Assembly (NCBI GenBank): GCA_027919835.1
Contig: JANVFP010000045.1
Span: 62,001 to 126,000, forward strand
Direction: 5' to 3'
Length of the DNA: 64,000 nucleotides
From: Lentinula raphanica
Lineage: Eukaryota; Basidiomycota; Agaricomycetes; Agaricales; Omphalotaceae
The notes under the pieces were generated by a model. That model did no database searches, was not told the origin of the DNA, and worked only from the letters and a program-made list of their open reading frames with translations. A program made the position numbers and the translations under genes. Within the stretch, counting starts at the first letter, position 1, and each line of letters begins with the position of its first letter. Below, piece after piece: positions 11,940-20,817 of this stretch.

Positions 11940-12470
11940 TTTTCCTCACGAGGTAAGTTGAGGTTGAAAAGTAAGTACAGCTTGGGCCCTGTGGAATTCA
12001 GCCATTGGTCCTTGGAGCACACAGGTCCGGCAACCATCATTACAGATCATGGTTTCAATGGACTTACCTTCCTGCAAACAAGAGAGCGAAGACGCCAGCA
12101 GTTCTGGGATGTTCACCGATGCACCATCATGTGGGCTGACTGTCGTGTCCAGGAAAATCAAGGCCTCATGAAAGTCTCCAGCTTGGTCAAAACCTCGTAT
12201 CGTATACATAGCATGTGGTCAAGTGCGGTATTATGACAGACAAATTACGGCCATCGGATCGATGAAGAATTGTGGGCAATGCAATATTATTCTTGAAATC
12301 CAGTGGGCTTTTTTGACTTCCTCGAGACTACCCCTAGTTATCACGCTCATGGTGAAAGCGTTGTATGTTTCTGACCAGGTAGATGGCTGTAGATGGAGTT
12401 CCAAATGTGCAAACACGAGTGCGGCCAGCGATATGAGAGCAGAGATAATCATCATGGTGGTTCGTGCGTG
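11940..12470 (-). pseudogene. Degenerate small secreted-type reading frame, copy 2
   Basis: Minus-strand partner of the fragment at 10141-10560: ATG at about 12455, leader MMIISALISLAALVFAH, then ETYNAFTMSVI. Further downstream the DNA stays alignable with copy 1 (GTCATA..CCGC..ATGCT) but the reading frames differ. It lies immediately upstream of the 11486 gene on the same strand, so it could alternatively be an upstream exon of a longer gene. Confidence 0.35.
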
Positions 12471-12479
12471 AGAGTCCCG

Positions 12480-13246
12480 CTCGAGCGCTTAACCTGTTCC
12501 ATATGGACTCTCACCGCCTCTCACCACAATCACCACAAATCAGCACAAATCTCACCGCCTTCGCGTACTTTCAATTCATCCTGTTATCAGTTGTGATGCT
12601 AGCCGATTGATCCAAGGATAAGATCATGCGTATACCCAGCAGATGAAGATAAAAGTGTCGGTCACCCACTGATTTCGTTCCTCATACCTTCATTCTGCGA
12701 AAAGAAACCAACCACAAAAATCCGAACTCGCCTCGCCGATTTTTGAAGCCTTTTTAACACCTTCAAAACATCATTGCTCAACGCTGGTTCGGTATGTTGG
12801 TAGTTCTCTGGAAAAAAACCCACTCACTCACCATGCACGAAATTTCTCTTGATTCAGTTGAGCGCTGTTGAATCGTTTCAACACTTCTTCTTTGCTGGTC
12901 AAATCCGCAGCTCCGCTGCTTACCTTCGTTCAGTAAGTGAAGCCTCTGACCGTTCATTGGTTTGTAGCTGATCATGCACTTTCACTGTCCAGACTAATTT
13001 CTCTGTTTGCGTCGTGCAAGACGCGTCCATCTGCTGTCATTTACCATTCACCAGTCCATCGTCGAGACACTCGACTACCCTCATATCCTCCCAGCGTCCT
13101 CTACTCATCTGTTTGCATCGCTCTTCCAGCGACGTCTCAGTCTGCATCTTTCTCTCCATCCGATCTCATCACCCTCTCGCGAAAACGCCTCACACCCGTC
13201 TTTCTCCGCTCTTCCCGAACGAAGTTTTCCTCGCCGTCGTTCAGAA
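12480..13246 (+). promoter_or_regulatory. Family-type leader (copy for 13247 gene)
   Basis: Contains the CTCACCGCC block, CTCAACGCTGGTTCG ending at 12791, a leader intron 12792-12857 (GTATGT..TTCAG), exon starting TTGAGCG with TTGCTGGTCAAA, and a very short candidate second intron 12933-12967 (GTAAGT..TGTAG, 35 nt). Same order as in the other copies. Confidence 0.55.
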
Positions 13247-13915
13247 ATGCGCTTCCGTGTTGTATATCCCCTTCTTGCGACTTTTCTTTTGGCTATAGTC
13301 TCTGTGGCTGCATCTCCCTTGCGAGCCAATTCGCCCCTTTCTTTAGCCCAAGTCAAGGAACAAGGTGCACAAATTTGGGTTGGGCTTCGCAAGGATCGCT
13401 CTTGGTTGAGAAAGGATGCAGACGTGGAGGTCAGAAAGTCGTCCGAACCCGCGATTGTCTTCTCTGGCAAATTCGGTACACAAGGCTTTACTTACGTCAA
13501 CAGCGAGGTCATCATTGCTGAAGTCAAGAATGACCCGGAAACGAATCTGCCTGATCCTCACTTCTACGAGGAGCTGCCATTCGTACTCTCCTTTGGCTCC
13601 CTGCACCGGCCAGATATCATTGAAATTCTGAAATCTGTTCCCAAACTCTCAACCGAGACCAACCTGCCGGTCGAAGACTCGGTAGACTACTCCACTGTTG
13701 TATTGTGGTTTCTCATTGCTTTCCGAGACTGCGTATATGACATATCGGATAGAAACAAAAGAGAGTACACAATATGGACCAGCAAGAATGAACCCCCAGG
13801 ATTGCTCAACGCAGTCGAGATCATCGACAGGATCAGAGACACTCCTTCCGCAGGTCATGTTCTGCCTCCCGCTAGCAATGCTCCCCCTCTCGCTGGCAAT
13901 GCTCGCCGCTGGTGA
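13247..13915 (+). CDS. Secreted family protein, C-terminus lost by frameshift
   Basis: Family member of 222 residues as it stands. The start at 13247 gives the family signal peptide (MRFRVVYPLL..VSVAASPL); an earlier in-frame ATG at 13007 would bury it and was not used. The core is divergent: the usual cysteine pair is absent (EPAIVFSGKFG), although the HFYEELPF block remains. The Pro-rich tail (PPASNAPP) runs into an early stop at 13915. Related coding sequence continues out of frame: SSNAPG up to 13985 and then SFLVLDH..SSTRK..NANKKPK ending at 14132, matching the tail of the 14878 gene. At least two frame changes are therefore needed to restore family length. Confidence 0.6.
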   Translation: MRFRVVYPLLATFLLAIVSVAASPLRANSPLSLAQVKEQGAQIWVGLRKDRSWLRKDADVEVRKSSEPAIVFSGKFGTQGFTYVNSEVIIAEVKNDPETNLPDPHFYEELPFVLSFGSLHRPDIIEILKSVPKLSTETNLPVEDSVDYSTVVLWFLIAFRDCVYDISDRNKREYTIWTSKNEPPGLLNAVEIIDRIRDTPSAGHVLPPASNAPPLAGNARRW

Positions 13916-14132
13916 TCCTTCCACGAGCGATCCTCCTTCCAGCAATGCACCAGGTATTAAGCACGATCCCGATGCTATGCCTTGAACAAACCTAGCGCTG
14001 CGACAAGGAGCACCCACTCGTCCTTCGTTCCTCGTCCTCGATCATCCTAGCAGTACGAGAAAACACCCTGTGGGCGACTCCAACTCGGAGGGTTTTTCCG
14101 CCAACGCCAACAAGAAACCCAAATGCCTTTAA
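13916..14132 (+). pseudogene. Out-of-frame C-terminal tail of the 13247 gene
   Basis: In two different frames this stretch encodes the family tail: SDPPSSNAP to 13985, then SFLVLDHPSSTRK and the terminal NANKKPKCL before TAA at 14130-14132. It lines up with SFLSLVLDHSSSTSK..NTNKKPKLS in the 14878 protein. Confidence 0.6.
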
Positions 14133-14439
14133 GTTTTTGAAGATTGTACAGTAGTTGTAGAGAGATCTATGTATGTCTCAACTTTCGAGATAATCATAGT
14201 CATCCATTCATATTTTATGTACCCATTCGTTCGTTGTTCTGTCAGTATTTTCTATTCACAACGAGTTTACTCTTTTTCGTGAACTACAGAGGTCATGGAT
14301 CCTTGAGTGCTTCGGCTTGCATTCAAGGTGTGAGTACATAGACGAGCCCCATGCGAAACTGACTCAGAATTGATTAGCCGCAATCCCGCAAGGCTGTTTC
14401 GATCCCTCTCCAATTACTACCACCACAAGGAAATTGTCG

Positions 14440-14877
14440 TTGAAGTGCTCTTATACAACTCTTTCAATATCGTTCTGCTCAGCGCTGGCTCGGTAGGCAG
14501 ATCTCTTTCTTCACAGTCAATGCCAACTCAACCTGTAGAAAATCCCTCGATGGTGTAGCTGGTCATCGTCAATAAATCTTCATCTTCTTGCTATTTTGCT
14601 GGATCAAAAAACCTTCTTTGTCTCGTCTGGTCGGCGTGAGTGTGCTTTTGGTCCTTCAATGTCCCGATCGATGCTGATTATTGTATACAGTCAGATTCCT
14701 TCCTCTGTCCACGAGTGTTTATCTTACATCCATCGTCTGTCATCAATACTATCGACTGCCACCGTATACTCTCTGCCCAATCCACACATCCAAATCCCCC
14801 GCTCATCGTCCTCTTCTGAAAAATATCTCACACACTAATTCGCACAAGAATCCTGAACTCCTTTCTCGTCGTACAAA
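14440..14877 (+). promoter_or_regulatory. Family-type leader (copy for 14878 gene)
   Basis: CTCAGCGCTGGCTCG ends at 14492; candidate leader intron 14493-14558 (GTAGGC..TGTAG); the next exon starts CTGGTCATC and carries the TTTTGCTGGATCAAAAAA block; a second intron ending ATACAG precedes the exon with the start codon. Close match to the leaders at 18.4 and 20.35 kb. Confidence 0.55.
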
Positions 14878-15888
14878 ATGCGCTTTCACGTCATCTGCGC
14901 TCTTTTGGTGGCTGTTCTTCTCAGTCAAGTCTCCGTGACGGCGAGTCCTGTGCCGCCAGTCAACCAAGAACCGAAGGGAAAAACCCCTGCTACCCTGCCA
15001 GAAAGACAATTCTGCCTTGGACTCTTTGACCTCGAGAAGCTGGACCAGAACAAAGACAACAGACTTGAAGGCTGGTTGGACAGGCAAAATACACCAGAGT
15101 CAGAATTAAAGCTGGGCGTCCCATTCCTCTGTCTAAGCAGACGTGGCTGCGTTGGTTACCTTGAGAGCGAGAGTAGAGCGCTCGTTGTCCAACCCAACTT
15201 TAGAGGACACCCATCCCCTTATTTTTATGAAAAGTTGACACTCAAAACTAAGCCTTGGCGGCTCAGAGACAGGAAAAACCAACAGCACTTTTTGGACTCT
15301 CTTGGAAACACTCAGAAGCTCTCGCAAAAAACCAACGTGGAGATCACCAGCTGGAGTTCATACTGCGACGCCGTGGCGCAATACCTCATTCTCACTAAAT
15401 TCCTGGTCTCGGAGGAGGATCGTCAGTTGTTTTTGAAGGAAATAGATGATTTGGTCCCCAAACTATACCTTCCCCCTGAACATAGTGATCCTTCCGCTAG
15501 TAATACTCTTCCTCCCGCTAGCAATCCTCAGGCTGCTCCCGCTAGCAATGCTCCTTCTCCCTCTGACAATGCTCTTCCTCGCGCTGGCAATGCTCTTCCT
15601 CCTGTTAGCAATGCTCCTTCTCCCGTGAGCAATGGCCCTCCTTCCACCATTAGTCCTCTTCCCATGAAGCAGCAAGCTGGCGCGAGCACTGGAACTTCCA
15701 GTTATCTTCGTCAGGTTCTGCACGATCCGGACGATGTGCTTAGCATGGGCCGCAAAAGGGAGAGCTCCTTCTTGTCCCTCGTTCTCGATCATTCTAGCAG
15801 TACGAGCAAACCGCCTGTGAGCAACGGGGGTTCTTTCGCCAATGAGGGTTTCTCCGCCAACACCAATAAGAAACCCAAACTCAGTTGA
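14878..15888 (+). CDS. Secreted family protein, single core, intact
   Basis: Intact member, 336 residues. Signal peptide MRFHVICALL..VSVTASPVPP; core with GWLDR, the cysteine motif FLCLSRRGCVGYLE, FYEKL, LSQKT, EITSWSSY and an EEDRQLFLKEID..VPKL helix; then a Pro/Ser/Asn-rich spacer made of PASN/PVSNAP units (residues about 205-265). The tail has two SYLRQVLHD / SFLSLVLDH motifs and ends NTNKKPKLS. The basic end resembles a short nuclear-import signal, which is unusual on a protein with a signal peptide. No catalytic motif is seen. This is the best reference copy of the single-core type. Confidence 0.8.
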   Translation: MRFHVICALLVAVLLSQVSVTASPVPPVNQEPKGKTPATLPERQFCLGLFDLEKLDQNKDNRLEGWLDRQNTPESELKLGVPFLCLSRRGCVGYLESESRALVVQPNFRGHPSPYFYEKLTLKTKPWRLRDRKNQQHFLDSLGNTQKLSQKTNVEITSWSSYCDAVAQYLILTKFLVSEEDRQLFLKEIDDLVPKLYLPPEHSDPSASNTLPPASNPQAAPASNAPSPSDNALPRAGNALPPVSNAPSPVSNGPPSTISPLPMKQQAGASTGTSSYLRQVLHDPDDVLSMGRKRESSFLSLVLDHSSSTSKPPVSNGGSFANEGFSANTNKKPKLS

Positions 15889-16399
15889 GTATATTAGATA
15901 GTCAAGTTGTGAATCTTTGGTTGATTTGCTTCTGTTGTTTGAGCTTTGAAGTTTGTACAGTACGAGAGACGTATTCTCCAACTTCCGTTATAGACATTCC
16001 GATTCTTGATTTTTGTAACTATTCGTTCATATTTTTCTATTATGTAAACAAGATAAATGTACATAGGCTTTCGAAGAACTTGCTGATATCTGAAGAATTA
16101 CTGAGAATTAGGGTGAAGCGATGTCACAACCGCCATTAAGATGCCTCCTCCTTCGTTTTGTCGACAACCACCTTCCTCTCTATCATTATGAATGACATTC
16201 ATCACCTTCACTGCTCACAGCTTGAGTGCTGTCGTCGAGGATCAACCTGAGCTCGCTTTTGACTCCTGGAATAATTTGATGGCCTAACACAGCTTCAACT
16301 TTCCGATACAAGTTTCGTCAACCTGTTTCACTCTCCAGCTGGTTCCAATCATCGGATGCGCAGCTAGGCGCAGGCACCATGTTGGACCTAAGGAGCTCG

Positions 16400-16973
16400 A
16401 GGACTACCTATAAAGTTGTGGATGCCCTCTTCCAGCCGTCGGTGAAGTTCTTTCCTCCCCACAACCTTTCCTCAAGTTCCACATCGCTCAGCGCTGGTTC
16501 GGTAGGCATTTTTCACCTTAAAACTGATTCATTATATGAAAATTTTCTCCAACAGCTGACCTTCATCGTCATCTTCAAATCTCTTTGCTAGTCAAAACCG
16601 TTGTTTTATCTCATTGTACGTGCTGTGTTTCCCTTCAGCAGTCCATTGAATGCTGACGTTGCATGATTGTATCATCTCTCTCTGCGATTGCGACTTGCAT
16701 TTATCTCTTGTTACTCACCTCAAGTCCATCATCACCGTCGTCGACCCAGTTGACATAGTTGACTGTCTTCCTATCCCCTGAGAAACTCTCAACTCAAGTT
16801 CCTTCCTCGTCATCGCCCATTGCCGAATTGGACATAGTATCCTCTTCCTCAGCTTATCGTCCTCTCAGAAGAATTCTCTCCGGATTCCTCCCTCGTCACT
16901 ACCTATTCCTCAGCTCATCATCTTCTCCCGAAACAAACTCTCCCATCCCAAATTTCTTTGTCTCCGACGTATA
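16400..16973 (+). promoter_or_regulatory. Family-type leader (copy for 16974 gene)
   Basis: CTCAGCGCTGGTTCG ends at 16501, followed by a candidate intron 16502-16555 (GTAGGC..CAACAG); the next exon starts CTGACC and carries TTGCTAGTCAAAACC. Same order as the other leaders. Confidence 0.5.
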
Positions 16974-17872
16974 ATGCGCTTGCGGGCCATCTGCTCCCTT
17001 TTTTCGACTATACTTCTCGGTGTAGTTTTTGTGACTGCGAGTCCTTTACCGCCAAATGATCGTCGTTCGATTCATAGAAGGAAATCCCAACGCCCATTTC
17101 ATTCTATGTTGGACTTTGGCACGACGAGCTCCGGTGGCTAGAACAAGACCCCAAAGTTAGGCCGGTGCAAGAGAGACAGGCAGCCACTCCAGTTCTCTGC
17201 TTCAACATCTATGGTTGCATCGGTTACATTGAGCGCGAGAAAAGGGCCTTCGTTCGATATCTTGAAATCACTGCCAACAGGCTACCCACTCTGTATTTTG
17301 CGGGGCCGTTATCAAAGCCAGTCTCGCGCAAGTTCAAAGATAAGAAGGAAACCTACTTCGAATCTCTCACGAACATCGAACTACTCCAACGCGAGACCAA
17401 GTTGTCTATCACAGACAGGCGTTCATATTTCCAAGCCGCGATAGCATATATGCATATACTTGGACTCATGAAAGAGGAGGATCTGAGCACGATTTTGGCA
17501 GAAATATTGGAGACCATGCGCAAACTTCAATCCGCCGCCGCCGCACATATCCCACCCGCTCTTAATCCTCCTCCTCCCACTAGCAATCCTTCTGCAAGTG
17601 GTTCTTCTCTCGTCAACGAACAAGTTCATGGCTCGAGCACTCGCAGTTACCTTCATCAGGTCCTAAACGATCCAGATACTGCGCTCAGCAAACCTACAGG
17701 TTCCAAAGGCGCCTCTACCATGAACGAACCTGAAACTGCGACGAAGAACCCGTACTTCTCCGTCGTCCTTGATGGTTTGCCTTTGCCAGATAGATCTAGT
17801 ACGAGCAAACGGCCTATGGACAACGATGCTTTTACCGACAACGCCAACTCGAAGAAAGCTAAACACACTTGA
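16974..17872 (+). pseudogene. Secreted family protein with frameshift after the signal peptide
   Basis: The ATG at 16974 starts the family signal peptide (MRLRAICSLF..VTASPLPP), but this frame stops at 17139-17141. The core is in another frame: FYVGLWHDELRWLEQDPK just upstream of 17165, then TPVLCFNIYGCIGYIE with the cysteine pair, LSITDRRSY, an EEDLSTILAEILE helix, a Pro-rich spacer, SYLHQVLND and PYFSVVLDG motifs and the terminal NANSKKAKHT, stop at 17872. The shift lies between about 17060 and 17105; no intron of plausible length fixes it. It is either a recent loss or an assembly indel; the rest of the frame (235 codons) is undamaged. Confidence 0.7.
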
Positions 17873-18339
17873 GGACCCGTCCTCCGCCAGGCGAATTCTC
17901 TTCGGATTCCTTCCTCGCCATAACCCCGCCGAAGCCTTGGCCAAGCCTGTTCCGACTCGAAGACTATTGCTGAACGTTGGAAGCTGGGGTCTGGTATGTA
18001 CATAGGCTTAGGTAGGCAGTTCTCTCTTCTAGATGAACACCCACTCACTTACCCTGCAAGGATTTCCCTGGTTCAGTTGAGCATAATTGGATATGCGTTC
18101 AATAGTCGTTCTCGACCTTTAATCTATTCTTTACATGTACTTTCAGGAGTCAAGAAACATCTGTTCGCTCCGTCTTTGACTGGCATAGCCTGACAGCGCC
18201 TCTTGGAGGATCGTATATCGTCAACGATTACAGAAACCAGTGCTCCGGCGGTGTGATTGAGGGTGGAAAGTTGAAACAAAAACAAATAGCCGCAATCGCA
18301 AACAAAACGCTGCCTGTTTCGATCCCTCTCTAAGTACTA

Positions 18340-18807
18340 CCACCACAATCGTCAAAGTACTCTGAGAATCTTTTTTCAACATCGTATTGCTCAGCGCTGG
18401 TTCGGTAGGCGGGCTTTTTTTTTACAATCAACACCAACTTAACCTGACGGAAACCCCTCAATTGTGTAGCTGATCATCATCGATTACCCTTCGTTTTTTT
18501 CGCTATTTTGCTGGATCAAAAAAAATTCTTTGTCTCGTCTGGTGAGTGTGCTTTGGTCTCTCGATACTCTGACTGATGCTGAGTATTGCTTCTACGTAGC
18601 CAGATCTATTTCTCTGTCTACGAGCGTTTGACTTTCATCTCACGTCCATCGTCAACACCATCGACTTCATCGTATACTCTCTGCCTAATTCACACATCCG
18701 AATCACTCATCCCTGTGTTCGACGTATCTTGGTCCCTCGCTCATCGTCCTCCACCTTCGACACTCATTACTTTATATCACGAACTCCTTTGTCCGACGTC
18801 GTACATC
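18340..18807 (+). promoter_or_regulatory. Family-type leader (copy for 18808 gene)
   Basis: CTCAGCGCTGGTTCG ends at 18404; candidate intron 18405-18469 (GTAGGC..TGTAG); the next exon starts CTGATCATC and contains TTTTGCTGGATCAAAAAA; a second intron (GTGAGT..CTACGTAG) ends at about 18599. Confidence 0.55.
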
Positions 18808-19794
18808 ATGCGCTTACGTGTCATCTGCGCCCTTTTGGCGGCTGTTCTACTCGGTCATGTATCTGTGACGGCGAGTCCTGTGCCAACAGGCGACCAACAA
18901 GCAAAGAAGACGTATGATAATACTATGCCGCTCTATCTTGGTCTCCTCGATGCCAACAATCCGGATAAGGGCTGGATGAACAGGGTTACGACGCCAAAGG
19001 ACCTATTAGAGCACGGCGACCCGTTTCTCTGCTTTGGCAAGGAAGGCGGCAGTGGTTACTTTCAAGAGAACTCCAGAGCCCATTTCGTTGAATCCGGTTT
19101 CAAAAGGAACCCAAATCTTGATTATTTCGAGAAATTGACAACAAGAATCAAGAATTTATTCAGGTACCATTCGAACATACATCTCAGAATTCTCGGAAAC
19201 GCCCATGAGCTCTCGAAAAAAACTGGAATGGTGATCACGGATAGGGATTCCTACTATGAAGCTGTAGCATGCTATCTTGTCGAGAACGGAATCCTGAACA
19301 AGGAGGATCGTGAGCCACTTTTGAATGAAATAGTCAAGACAATTCCCAAACTACATCTTCTCCCTGAACGTAGTCGTCCTTCTGCTAGTGCTAGCAGTGC
19401 ACCTCCTCCTCCCGCTGGCAATGCACCTCCTCCTCCCGCTGGCAATGCACCTCCTCCTCCCGCTGGCAATGCACCCCCTCCCGCTGGCAATGCACCTCCC
19501 GCTGGCTATCCTCCGAATCCCGATGTCTATCCTTCTTTCACTGGTTCTGCTCATCTGCCCGCAAGCAACGCTCCCCCCGCCGGCAATCCTGTTTCCAGTA
19601 ATGTACCTGATGCCACGAGCACAAAAGGCTACTTCGATACGATTCTGGACAATACAAATACGATCAAGGAGCCCATGAACAACGAAAGCCCCGCCGTGAA
19701 CGAACGGCCGAAAAGTGATTTCTTGTCACGCGTTCTCAATCATGATCCTCCTTCGCTAGATAGCAGCGCCAACAAGAGACCCAAACTCACTTGA
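18808..19794 (+). CDS. Secreted family protein, single core, intact
   Basis: Intact member, 328 residues, using the ATG at 18808 that begins the signal peptide (MRLRVICALL..VSVTASPVP). Core: GWMNRV, FLCFGKEGGSGYFQ (second family cysteine replaced by Ser), YFEKL, LSKKT, VITDRDSYYEAVACYL, and a KEDREPLLNEIVKTIPKL helix. The spacer is a run of APPPPAGN units encoded by 24-bp DNA repeats (about 19398-19505). The tail has GYFDTILDN and DFLSRVLNH motifs and ends SANKRPKLT. The 14878 and 16974 copies are its closest relatives. Function unknown; secretion is inferred from the leader. Confidence 0.8.
   Translation: MRLRVICALLAAVLLGHVSVTASPVPTGDQQAKKTYDNTMPLYLGLLDANNPDKGWMNRVTTPKDLLEHGDPFLCFGKEGGSGYFQENSRAHFVESGFKRNPNLDYFEKLTTRIKNLFRYHSNIHLRILGNAHELSKKTGMVITDRDSYYEAVACYLVENGILNKEDREPLLNEIVKTIPKLHLLPERSRPSASASSAPPPPAGNAPPPPAGNAPPPPAGNAPPPAGNAPPAGYPPNPDVYPSFTGSAHLPASNAPPAGNPVSSNVPDATSTKGYFDTILDNTNTIKEPMNNESPAVNERPKSDFLSRVLNHDPPSLDSSANKRPKLT
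19398..19505 (+). repeat. 24-bp Pro-rich coding minisatellite
   Basis: Three near-identical 24-bp units (GGCAATGCACCTCCTCCTCC plus CGCT) followed by shortened 21- and 18-bp versions, all in frame, coding APPPPAGN. Length variation between alleles is expected. Confidence 0.85.
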
Positions 19795-20209
19795 GGATTC
19801 GTCCTTTCCCAGTCCAGATTCCTTCCTCGTCATAATCGAAGCCTTTGCCAGATCTGTTCCGAAACACTATGCTGAACTCTGGTTCGGTATGTACATAGGC
19901 TTATGTAGGTAGTTTCTTCATCTGGATGAACACTTAGCGTGATGGGCGTGATGTCTGTCCAAGGACTACATAGGAGATCTCCTCTCTAGTATTTGACTGA
20001 GTAAACCCTCCACTAGATTGTAATTATCACCGAATTTCTTTTGGTATTTCTTTTGTGTAAGTATGTACAATACAATTAAGTATGTTCAATAGTCCATTTT
20101 CTACATTATGTACGCTCGCGAGACAAGGAGCATCCCTTCAGGCTTTTGGGCAGAGGTAAAGCGGATGCACTAACTGGCAACCACTGCCAGTGTTCCGGCT
20201 TGCACCGGT

Positions 20210-20700
20210 CACCTTAAATTAAAATAGCCACAATCCCTCAAACTTGCAGGCTTTCTCTCTCTCTCTCTGTTTTGTTTCGTCCTATCAATCCACCTCGAGC
20301 AATCCATTGTCAAAGTGCTCTTATAGTACTCTTTCAATCTTGTTTTGCTCAGCGCTGGTTCGGTAGGCGGCCGCGTATTATGTTCTTCACAGTCAACACC
20401 AACTCAACTTGTAGGGAAATCCCTTGATAGTGTAGCTGATTATCGTCAATCTATCTTCATTGTCTCTCTATTTTGCTGGGTCAAAACCATTACTCCCTCT
20501 CACGCCTGGCGAGTATCCCTTCAGTGGCTCTTCGATGGTATGACTGGTACTGATGATTGTGTTTAGTCAGATCCATATCTTTGTCTAGTTAGTAGTAGTA
20601 CGAGTGTTCGTCCTACCTCACATCCATCGCCTCCGTCATAGTCCGTCATCGACCATCGGCTAGCTACCGCCATATACTTTCTGCCCACGCTGTGATTTCT
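20210..20700 (+). pseudogene. Leader-only remnant of the secreted family
   Basis: Carries the full leader signature: CTCAGCGCTGGTTCG ending at 20362, intron-like 20363-20435 (GTAGGC..TGTAG), exon start CTGATTATC, the TTTTGCTGGGTCAAAACC block and the CATATACTTTCTGCCCA stretch that precedes the start codon in other copies. Similarity stops at about 20695 and no signal-peptide start follows; a DUF6534 gene tail lies downstream on the other strand. The coding part appears to have been deleted. Confidence 0.65.
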
Positions 20701-20817
20701 TCGAGAGATTGTCAACACGAATCGGGCGATGCATGAACTTCATCGACGCCAACTCATTCTGTTTCAGTGTTTGCAAGGTGCAAAACAAATTTTAGATTCA
20801 ATCATGTGAGAGTCCAT

